In this document: piece by piece, positions 52,791 through 60,311 of the stretch
Layout: each line of letters begins with the position of its first letter
Position numbering within the stretch: position 1 is the stretch's first letter
Assembly (NCBI GenBank): GCA_903908495.1
Contig: CAIVSK010000014.1
Coordinates: forward strand, 1-64,000
Length of the DNA stretch: 64,000 bases
Origin: Akkermansiaceae bacterium
GTDB taxonomy: Bacteria > Verrucomicrobiota > Verrucomicrobiia > Verrucomicrobiales > Akkermansiaceae
Reading direction: 5' to 3'
Program-made: the position numbers and the translations under genes
The notes under the pieces: model-generated
What the model saw: the letters and a program-made list of their open reading frames with translations, nothing else
Databases searched by the model: none
What the model was told of the DNA's origin: nothing

Positions 52791-55364
52791 TCACCGTTGT
52801 ATCGCGCGATCTTTGTCAGTTGCAGGAGGTGTATCAAAAAACACGCCGCTGATGACGGCGTTGTCGCCCCACACGTGGTCGATGCGGAAGATCGCTGGCT
52901 TGTTATAGGTGTAGACGAGGTATTTGCCGTTTTGGAAATCGGACACCACTTGCACCGGGGCGATCATGTCGAGGGTTTCCGCATCGAACATCTCCACGGC
53001 GGCACGCCTAACCGCTTCGCCCTTGCCGTCCCAGTCGAGGAAGTAGAGCGCCACCTGGTATTCCCGCGTCCCCTTGCTGTGGATGGTGAGCGTCATGGTG
53101 TTGAAGGTTCCCTCCTGCTTGGTGGTGGCGACACAAGTGGCATCTCTGGGAAACGAATTCTTCCGGTCCGGTGCGAGCGCCCGGGGATCGTTCACGCGCG
53201 AGGCCCACACCGCACCGTTGGGTCCACCGCGATTCAGTTTGAACCCGACCGAGGACACGTAGGAGGGCAGGGTTTTGTCGTTGCCGGCAGCGTGGCACAA
53301 CAGGTAGCCGTCCTTGCCATAGACGCCGCCCCAATTGCCGCTGGTGGTGGTGTCCTGCTTGACGAATCTGGCGGCGTAAGTCTCCACGGGCGGCTGATAG
53401 GTCGGCGTCTTTCCCTTGTAGGAAACCACGGCCGTGTAATCGCCCGGTTGAACGCCGGAGAAATTGATGAAAGCAGCATCCTCATTGGCACCGGCAATAC
53501 CGGGAACCGCATGGAAGGATCCATCCCACGCCAGCTGGCCATTGATGATGATGCGCCCGATGGTCTTTTCGACCTTGGGAATGCCGACCTTGCCGATTGT
53601 GCCTTGGGGCGCAGAGAACGCGCAGTGGCCGGTATTGACGTTGAAGCTCGCCGCGATCCCGCCAAGGGGCGTCGGCGTTTTGCCAGACACGTCGGTGAGC
53701 GTCCTGCCGAGATGGGGAAGGATCTGATAGGACTTGAATCCCCCGGACATCGGCTTGATACCGAGAATCTCCTCGCTAAGCCACTTCGTCACGCCGGAGC
53801 TCCATGGGTGGCAGAGACTGCTGTGGCCGCACTGGGCATTGGGGATCGGGTCGTTGATCCCGATCACCTGGTTCCACGAGGGGCGATAGACTTCGAAAAA
53901 TGTGGTGGCTCCGTAGCGGATCTGGCCGCCCCAGATGTCGTCGATGGTGTTGAGCGCATCGTCGAATTTGTCGATCCGGGCGAAGGCCTGGAGGATGAAA
54001 TACTGGTTGAACGGGGACAGCGACAGACGGTTGACCCGATTCGACAGTTCTTTGCCGAAGATCGCGTTCTTTTCCCCATCGTTCAGCAGGCCCGTGTTGA
54101 GCGCGTCCGCGGCTGAATGCAGCGTGAACTCCGTGTGCCATGTTGGATTCTTGCGCAGTTCCGCAATCTTCTCACTCGCATAGCCGTTGTACTTGTTCTG
54201 AAGATCCCTCTTGCCGACCGCGCCCATCAGGCTAGCGAATTCCACCCAAGTGCGGATCGCCAGCATTTTGTATGCCCGCTGTGATTCCGGGCAGCTTGGC
54301 TGCTCGAATCCGCCGGTCCGTTCATCCCAGCCAATAAACACCAGACTGGGGTTTTTCCCATAGACTTGGTAGGCTTCCTCAAGGTTGTGCACGGCCATTT
54401 CGATATATCCATCGACGGCCGCCGCATCGCCCGTGTATTTGTAATAGTCCACCACGCTCAGGACCCAATACAGGTTGTAGCCGATAATGCCTTGGGCGGT
54501 ACCCTTGGTCCGGTCGATGTTCTGCTTGACGAAGTCATAGTTGCCGAACGCGACTAGGGACGCGGCCTGCGAGGCGTGGGCATCGCCGGTGAACGAACCG
54601 CGGTCGCCGCGGTCAACGAGGATTGCGCCGAATTCATCGCTCAGCAGGTTCAATTTGACGCTGTAGGCTCCCGTGTACCAGATGCGCGTGAGCATCGGGT
54701 CGCTGCACGCGAAACTACCGTCGTAGTTGGTCGGCTTCGTCTGGCAGACGAGGCGGATGCCGGTGATATGCCATGCGGACGTGAACGATTTTACGTGGAT
54801 CCAGCCGAAACGAACGCCCTCATAGAGCAATTTGTTGAGTTCCAGTCGGTAGGTGTTGCCGTATTTGACGGGCTTGAGCGTTTTCACGCTGGTGGCACCG
54901 CCGCGCTGGGTGATCATGGGCCGGTTGTATTCGCTCACACTCATCTCGACGTCGCCGGTCAGGTCCGGGCTGTCGAATTCCAGCCAGGCCGCGCTTTCGC
55001 GCCCGAAGTCCATCTGGATCGAGCCCGTGCCGTTGACCGTCACGTTAGGCATTTTGCCGGTTAGTGATTGGAGATTGTCAAAGGCGGTTGCTGCGTCGGC
55101 GGTGACTTTCTCCGGCCTCTGCAAGTAGACCTGCAGTCCATCGCTCGCCTTGGGGCTCGGCCACCGGTAGGAGACGAGCGGATCGGGCGAGAGCGCCACT
55201 GCCGGACCGCAAAAGCCGCGGGAACTCATCGCCGGATAGGGCTCCTTGATCGGCGAGGTGTCCCACAGGGATTGGGCGCACGCAGCGAACCCGGAAAGTA
55301 GAATAACGATCGGGATCAGGATGGTGATTAATATCGGCCTCCTTGACGGGTCTTCAGGATTCAT
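52791..55364 (-). CDS. Secreted GH78-like alpha-L-rhamnosidase (paralogue of 60312-62849)
   Basis: 857 residues from the ATG at 55364; the longer frame from 55703 translates the operator and has no signal. A signal anchor (ILITILIPIVILLSGFAACA) is followed by SPIKEPYPAM. A beta-sandwich (VTVNGTGSIQMDFGRESAAWLEFDSPDL) leads to the (alpha/alpha)6 barrel with LTRIWYTGAYSVKLN and VDRGDRGSFTGDAHASQ near residue 250. The latter matches the GH78 D-x-x-(E/D)-R-x-x-(W/F)-x-G-D signature, with Asp in the second acidic position. It closely resembles the 845-residue protein at 60312-62849. It heads the run GH78-like, GH106, GH78 (gaps of 36 and 63 bp), and operator B lies about 98 bp upstream. Confidence 0.85.
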   Translation of the reverse strand: MNPEDPSRRPILITILIPIVILLSGFAACAQSLWDTSPIKEPYPAMSSRGFCGPAVALSPDPLVSYRWPSPKASDGLQVYLQRPEKVTADAATAFDNLQSLTGKMPNVTVNGTGSIQMDFGRESAAWLEFDSPDLTGDVEMSVSEYNRPMITQRGGATSVKTLKPVKYGNTYRLELNKLLYEGVRFGWIHVKSFTSAWHITGIRLVCQTKPTNYDGSFACSDPMLTRIWYTGAYSVKLNLLSDEFGAILVDRGDRGSFTGDAHASQAASLVAFGNYDFVKQNIDRTKGTAQGIIGYNLYWVLSVVDYYKYTGDAAAVDGYIEMAVHNLEEAYQVYGKNPSLVFIGWDERTGGFEQPSCPESQRAYKMLAIRTWVEFASLMGAVGKRDLQNKYNGYASEKIAELRKNPTWHTEFTLHSAADALNTGLLNDGEKNAIFGKELSNRVNRLSLSPFNQYFILQAFARIDKFDDALNTIDDIWGGQIRYGATTFFEVYRPSWNQVIGINDPIPNAQCGHSSLCHPWSSGVTKWLSEEILGIKPMSGGFKSYQILPHLGRTLTDVSGKTPTPLGGIAASFNVNTGHCAFSAPQGTIGKVGIPKVEKTIGRIIINGQLAWDGSFHAVPGIAGANEDAAFINFSGVQPGDYTAVVSYKGKTPTYQPPVETYAARFVKQDTTTSGNWGGVYGKDGYLLCHAAGNDKTLPSYVSSVGFKLNRGGPNGAVWASRVNDPRALAPDRKNSFPRDATCVATTKQEGTFNTMTLTIHSKGTREYQVALYFLDWDGKGEAVRRAAVEMFDAETLDMIAPVQVVSDFQNGKYLVYTYNKPAIFRIDHVWGDNAVISGVFFDTPPATDKDRAIQR

Positions 55365-55461
55365 GGGTTGCGGGGGATTTGGTATTTGATTTCTGCGGTG
55401 GCGCGGGAACAAACGCTCAATGGTTCGGTAGAGCGATTGTGCCGCAGTATCCTGTGCCTGG

Positions 55462-55503
55462 GAATGGATTTTCTGGCAATTCGCATGTTGATTTTGGCAA
55501 TTC
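55462..55503 (-). promoter_or_regulatory. AraC-type operator B upstream of the three-gene rhamnosidase run
   Basis: Two GAATTGCCA boxes on the minus strand start at 55503 and 55482, 21 bp apart. The extended units read TTGC-N7-AACATG and TTGC-N7-TCCATT. The conserved stretch continues with CCCA after the second unit, as in operator A. It lies 98 bp upstream of the ATG at 55364, in a 332-bp gap without other genes. Confidence 0.72.
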
Positions 55504-55511
55504 AGGGGCCA

Positions 55512-55560
55512 AACGGCGGCCGGAGTCCGCCGCACCAAGGAGGGGCGGCTTCCAGCCACC
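55512..55560. repeat. Possible dispersed GC-rich repeat
   Basis: The stretch contains a small hairpin (GGCGG/CCGCC) and, read on the minus strand, would give GWKPPLLGAADSGRRLA. This is related in style to the ADSG-containing repeat peptides inside uvrA. It lies between operator B and the Rpn pseudogene. Similarity is by eye only. Confidence 0.35.
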
Positions 55561-55696
55561 CCGGCCCATGCACAGTGCCATGGCGGCCGTTTGACGGCGT
55601 CCTCTTGCACGATCCATGGGCATCGGGACAAGAGGCCCCCCTCCTTGACGGCCTGCGGCGGGATTGACAGATCGCTACTGGCGACCCTATTGCCGT

Positions 55697-56360
55697 ATGA
55701 CACGCTTTCTTGATCCCCGCGGCGACATTGTGTTCAAACGGATTTTCGGTGAGCACCCGGAGATTCTGCGGGAGTTTCTCAACGGGGTGCTGCCAGTTGA
55801 GGATGAAAGCGAGTTCATTGTCTCGCTGGAATATCTTCCCGGCGAGCAGGTGCCGGACATCCCACTGATCAAAAACAGCATCGTCGACGTCCGTTGCAAG
55901 GATGCCTCCGGCCGCCAATTCATTGTGGAAATGCAGATGGCCTGGACCAATGCTTTTCTGCTGCGCGTGCTGTTCAAAGCCAGCAAGGCATACCTGCGCC
56001 AATTGGAGAATGGCGAGCGCTACGAAATGCTCTGCCCAGTCTACGGCCTGAGTATTCTGGACGATACCTATGATCCCGATCCGGACGCTTATTATCACGA
56101 TCACAGAACCGTTGCGAAGAGCAATGAGCATCGCCGAGGAATGCGGATTCAGTCCGGCGCAGTTGGAACACTATGACTCGTTCTGGGACGCGGTGAGCCG
56201 CGAGCGCACGCTGATGAGTGCCAAATTCGCCGAGCGTCTCGCCGAGGGCGAGACGCTGGGTTTGCTCAAGGCGGCGGTTGGAATGAAGGCGCTCGGCATT
56301 GACGCGCAGGTCATTTTCCAGGCCACCGGTCTATCAATTGAGCGGATTGCCGAGTTGTAG
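55697..56360 (+). pseudogene. Rpn-family PD-(D/E)XK nuclease/putative transposase, internally deleted and frameshifted
   Basis: Two pieces of one family member lie in different frames. The first (ATG 55697) gives MTRFLDPRGDIVFKRIFGEHPEIL, EQVPDIPLIKNSIVDVRCKD and GRQFIVEMQM, the N-terminal nuclease core, up to LDDTYDPDPDAYYHDH. The second, in another frame from about 56105, gives EPLRRAMSIAEECGFSPAQL, then YDSFWDAVSRERTL and TGLSIERIAEL, the normal C-terminus. About 100 codons between them are missing, so the product cannot be intact. These proteins promote recombination and behave as mobile-element-like genes. The break is near 56105. It sits between two divergently placed units of the rhamnosidase island, marking a past insertion. 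Confidence 0.82.
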
Positions 56361-56385
56361 TCCTTTGATCGCTGATTCCATTTGA

Positions 56386-56429
56386 CAAAGCCGGCCCAGT
56401 CGCTAATGGCTAGGCTATAGCTGGCTTTG
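56386..56429. terminator. Possible bidirectional terminator between the pseudogene and the large GH78 gene
   Basis: A 10-bp stem with one G-U pair (CAAAGCCGGC at 56386-56395, GCTGGCTTTG at 56420-56429) closes a 24-nt loop. It lies in the convergent 142-bp gap. AAA and TTT at the stem ends could support termination in both directions. Confidence 0.4.
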
Positions 56430-56502
56430 CGATAGATCTTACAATGCACATCATTCGCTGCGGCGATCACAGAGTGCCGCTACAATGGCCCTCAAATGAC
56501 GG

Positions 56503-59500
56503 CTATTTCAAACTGACGCGGGAGGTGAATTGATAGGATCCGGAGCTCACCTGGAACACGGCCGTGCCGTTGTCCTGCCGCAAGAGCTTCACACCCTCGG
56601 CCTGTGCCGTCGGCTTGGCGGATTCCGTCACTGAATTGGCATCCGATGAAGGGACAAATACAGTGGCGGTGGTATTGGGGGGGACGGTGACTGCCAGGGT
56701 GAATTTGTCGCCTTCGATTTTCCAGCGGGTGGCGATTTTACCGCGGATGGAATCGTAGCTGGCATTGCACCAGTTCACTTCCTTGGTTGGCAGCGGACGA
56801 ATGTTGAATGATTGATAGCCGGGATGTTGTTCATCGGGATTAATCCCGGCGACGTTGCGCCAGAGCCACTCGCTGACCGCGCTGTGGGTCCAGTGATTGA
56901 GTGATAGATTCTGGCTATTGGCGTTGAATGCTTCCCAGAAAGTGGTGCTGTGATCGACCATATATCCCCAGGACGGCTGGTCGCGCTGGTTTAGCATTTC
57001 CGCCGCATCCTCGTGGTAGCAGGTGTTGGACAGCGAAAGCAGCAATTCGATGCTGCTCCAGAAGCCGGTGGTGGGATGATGGCCATTTCTCACCACCAAC
57101 TGTGCCAAGCGCTTGGCGGCGAGCGCGCGCAACGGTTCGTCGAGGAGACCGAATTGCAGGGCAATGGCATAACTTCCCTGCGCATCGCCCGGATCGGCGG
57201 CGTCATAGCCATAGGAGGCCGCGATGATTTCCAACGGCTTGCCAGCCTTGCCAGTGAGAAGTACCGCGGCATTTTCGCCAAATTCCTGCTCCTGCGCTGC
57301 GGTCCCGTTGCGGGTGCTCAGGTGCAGACTCTTGACATGATTCAATGCCGGATCTCCTCCCAGCACCTCGTTCTTTACAGTGAAGGCCAGCTTGCCATTT
57401 TTTACCAGGCCGCGGACGATGGTCGTCACATCCCGCATGATGGGTTGTCCGCCCGTGGTGCCGCCGATGATTCCATTGGCGCTGACGTGATCTTTCACGA
57501 AGCCCTGCCGGATGCCTTCGAACAACGTGTGATATTGCCCGGCCTCGGCCTTGCGGCCCAACACTTGTGCCATCCGCGATACCAAATCGGCCGAGTGGGC
57601 AAAAAAGGCCGTCGCCCCGATATCCTTGGGTGTCGCCCGACCGGCGCTCAGCCAGTCGCCCCAATCCTGGCCGCGGTTGTTGCGCCAGCGCAAATCCGGA
57701 TTGCTGGCATGGATGGCATCCACCCAACGCCTGGCCGCGTCGAAATGTTGGGAGAGGAGGCGTTTATCCCCGGTATTGACATAAACTTCCCATGGCAGGG
57801 AGACACCCGCATCCGCCCAACCCGGCGAACCGACGCAGATCGTGCAGCCGCGCAGATGGGCGTGGGGAGCGATGTCGGTGAAGCGCCCGTCGGCAGTCTG
57901 GTCGTCGCGCTGATCGATGGCATACTTGTTGAGAAATGCCGCGGTATCAAAATTGAACATCAATGCCTGCACGCAGGGCCGGATGTCTCCCGACCACGCC
58001 AAACGTTCCGAGCGTGCGGCGCAGCCGTTGGGCACGTCAAACATCATGTTGGCCTGGGTCCACGTGGCGGCCGTCTGGATGCGGTTGTATAAGTCGTTGG
58101 AGGATTCGAAGCGGCCAGCAGTTGATACGTCGCTGCGGAGGTTGACTGCTATCAACGAGTCGGATTTGGGTTTGCCGGGCAGGCCGGTTAGTTCCACATA
58201 ACGAAATCCATGGTAAGTGAAGTGCGGCTCCAGCGTGCGTTCGGCCTTGCCATCGAGGATATAGTCTTCCTGTTGCAGGGTGCCCCAGAGGTTTCCGACA
58301 TCAAGGGCGCCATCGGCACCAACCAATTCGGAATGGCGCAGGCGCACATGGCTGCCTGCCGGGCCATTCACCTTCACGCGGCACCAGCCGCTGATCTCCT
58401 GGCCGAGATCAAACACATATGTGCCCGGCCTGACCTCCTTGACGGCCACCGGCTTGACCTCCCGAATGGCGCGCACCGGTTGGCAGCGCGGCCACACCAG
58501 TGGCGTTGCGTCGCGCGGTTGCGACCACACCGGTTGCCAGGCCCGATCATTGAATCCCGGTTGATCCCAGCCGGACAATTCCCGGCGGCAATCATATCCT
58601 TCGCCGTCCAACAGGTCTGACCAACGCACAGGGCCTTCCAGGGTGCTGCGCCACTGGCCATCCGTGCCCAGGCAAACATTCGTTCCATCCATCAGCTCGA
58701 CGTCGAGTTGCGCAAGAAGCTGGGGGAAGTAGCCATAGATGCATTTCATATCCATCAGGTTCAGGTGGCCGGCATACCAGCCGTATCCGATGAGTGCGCC
58801 GATGGCGTTGTTGCCCCTGCGCAACAACCGGGTCACGTCGTGACTCTGGTATTGGAGCCGGGTGCCATAGTCGGTGAATCCCGGAGCGAGCAGGTCCTCG
58901 CCGACGCGCTTGCCATTGATGCGCACCTCATAAAACCCCCGCGCGGAAACTGATAGAGTGGCGCGCCGGACTCCGCCTGCCAGATCGAATTCCCGCCGCA
59001 GCATCGGCACCCGCGAGACGGTGGCCGTCGCCTTCGCGTCCGGCATGCCCGCGTCCAGGACCGGCGCTGCGCTTGCCAGGGCAACGGCGGCTTTGCCGTC
59101 CACCAGAAACTTTTTCGACCATTGGTCGGTTTCCATGGAATCCGAGCATTCCACCCCGGCACCGACGGCGATGGACTGGGCACCGTCGAACACAGCGAAC
59201 CCGCCCAGCGCGATTCCATAGTCCTGACCGTCCCATTGCGCCAGCCGGGTTACGGTTAGACGCACATAGCGCGCAGTGTCGGCGGTGAACGGATAGCGGG
59301 ATGAATTGCTGCGGGGACCGACCTCGTCACTGGTGGTATGATCCACCACGGTATGTGCATCACTGAAGTCCCGCTTGTCGGCCAGCTCCAGCTTGAAGCG
59401 GCGCGGGAACATTGCGGTGCGGAAATCAGGGTTCTGGCCCTGTGGCCGGGCAGGCATCAGGTCGACCGCATCCATGTGTTTGGCAGTGCCTAAATCGAGA

Positions 59501-60042
59501 ACGATCCACTTGGCGGCATCGGGGCGGGTTGCCAGTTCGCTGCGGTAGCAATGGGTCGGCGTCATGGGGCGATTGGCCGGGTCCGCCAAGGTTGGGTCAC
59601 TGATCCACAGCGACTTCCAATCGGAAGCTTGGAGCAAACCCATGCTCCACGCGGCGGTCTGGCTCCAAGCCGACGCCGTGCCGTCGCGATCCCAAATCCG
59701 CACTTTCCAGACGCACTGGCCGCGCGATGCCAGCGCTTGGCCGGCATATTCCACCTGTGCCGTGGCACCCGATGCCACTTTGCCGCTGTCCCACAGGTCG
59801 CCCTTGTCAGCGGCAAGCAACTCGCTGGTGGAGGCGGCCAGAACCTGATAGGCCGACTGCGTCTCGCCACGCCGCTCCGAGGTGATCAACCAACTGAGGG
59901 CGGGCCGCGCCTCATCGAGGCCGTTTGGATTTTTCAAATGTTCGCAACGCAAGCCAGCGACTGTGGCGGCGGCGGCCACATTCGCCAATCCGGTGCCCAG
60001 CACCAGCAACCATCTTGGCAGTTTTTTCATCATGGGTGTCAT
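56503..60042 (-). CDS. Large secreted GH78 alpha-L-rhamnosidase with an inserted discoidin-like domain
   Basis: 1179 residues from the ATG at 60042; 60033 and 60030 are alternatives, while the longer frame reads through operator C. A signal peptide (WLLVLGTGLANVAAAA) leads to the N-terminal Fn3-like rhamnosidase domain (LRCEHLKNPNGLDEARPALSW). About residues 170-330 form an F5/8-type sugar-binding insert (KWIVLDLGTAKHMDAVDLMP ... RYVRLTVTRLAQWDGQDYGIALGGFAVF). Typical GH78 parts follow: YEVRINGKRVGEDLLAPGFTDY, the CRVKVNGPAGSHVRLRHSE domain, and the catalytic signature starting at Asp669 (DVPNGCAARSERLAWSGD). The C-terminal beta domain includes DSIRGKIATRWKIEG. Operator C lies about 119 bp upstream. 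Confidence 0.93.
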   Translation of the reverse strand: MTPMMKKLPRWLLVLGTGLANVAAAATVAGLRCEHLKNPNGLDEARPALSWLITSERRGETQSAYQVLAASTSELLAADKGDLWDSGKVASGATAQVEYAGQALASRGQCVWKVRIWDRDGTASAWSQTAAWSMGLLQASDWKSLWISDPTLADPANRPMTPTHCYRSELATRPDAAKWIVLDLGTAKHMDAVDLMPARPQGQNPDFRTAMFPRRFKLELADKRDFSDAHTVVDHTTSDEVGPRSNSSRYPFTADTARYVRLTVTRLAQWDGQDYGIALGGFAVFDGAQSIAVGAGVECSDSMETDQWSKKFLVDGKAAVALASAAPVLDAGMPDAKATATVSRVPMLRREFDLAGGVRRATLSVSARGFYEVRINGKRVGEDLLAPGFTDYGTRLQYQSHDVTRLLRRGNNAIGALIGYGWYAGHLNLMDMKCIYGYFPQLLAQLDVELMDGTNVCLGTDGQWRSTLEGPVRWSDLLDGEGYDCRRELSGWDQPGFNDRAWQPVWSQPRDATPLVWPRCQPVRAIREVKPVAVKEVRPGTYVFDLGQEISGWCRVKVNGPAGSHVRLRHSELVGADGALDVGNLWGTLQQEDYILDGKAERTLEPHFTYHGFRYVELTGLPGKPKSDSLIAVNLRSDVSTAGRFESSNDLYNRIQTAATWTQANMMFDVPNGCAARSERLAWSGDIRPCVQALMFNFDTAAFLNKYAIDQRDDQTADGRFTDIAPHAHLRGCTICVGSPGWADAGVSLPWEVYVNTGDKRLLSQHFDAARRWVDAIHASNPDLRWRNNRGQDWGDWLSAGRATPKDIGATAFFAHSADLVSRMAQVLGRKAEAGQYHTLFEGIRQGFVKDHVSANGIIGGTTGGQPIMRDVTTIVRGLVKNGKLAFTVKNEVLGGDPALNHVKSLHLSTRNGTAAQEQEFGENAAVLLTGKAGKPLEIIAASYGYDAADPGDAQGSYAIALQFGLLDEPLRALAAKRLAQLVVRNGHHPTTGFWSSIELLLSLSNTCYHEDAAEMLNQRDQPSWGYMVDHSTTFWEAFNANSQNLSLNHWTHSAVSEWLWRNVAGINPDEQHPGYQSFNIRPLPTKEVNWCNASYDSIRGKIATRWKIEGDKFTLAVTVPPNTTATVFVPSSDANSVTESAKPTAQAEGVKLLRQDNGTAVFQVSSGSYQFTSRVSLK

Positions 60043-60160
60043 GTATTCGCTTGGGTGCTGGCTAGCGCTGTTAGCCTCGGAGGCGGGGCCCAGGGAGAGC
60101 GTGGGCGTTGCGCAGGGGCGTGGAAAGCCGTTGATGACTGGCAGGAAAGCCTGTTCTTGT

Positions 60161-60202
60161 AAATGTAAATTCTGGCAATTCGCATGTATGAATTGGCAAT
60201 TC
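60161..60202 (-). promoter_or_regulatory. AraC-type operator C upstream of the large GH78 gene
   Basis: Two GAATTGCCA boxes on the minus strand start at 60202 and 60181, 21 bp apart. The extended units read TTGC-N7-TACATG and TTGC-N7-TACATT. The following bases (TACAAG) echo operators A and B. The element lies between the stop of the 60312 gene and the GH78 start, 119 bp before the ATG at 60042. Confidence 0.72.
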
Positions 60203-60311
60203 CGGGCACAAGAAGACGCAAGATTGCAAGACCCATCGCGCAACGGACAGGTGAAGCCCACCAAAGCCCGTGAGAACTCCTGGCGGGTAAGTGCACCGCA
60301 TCAAGCTCAAA

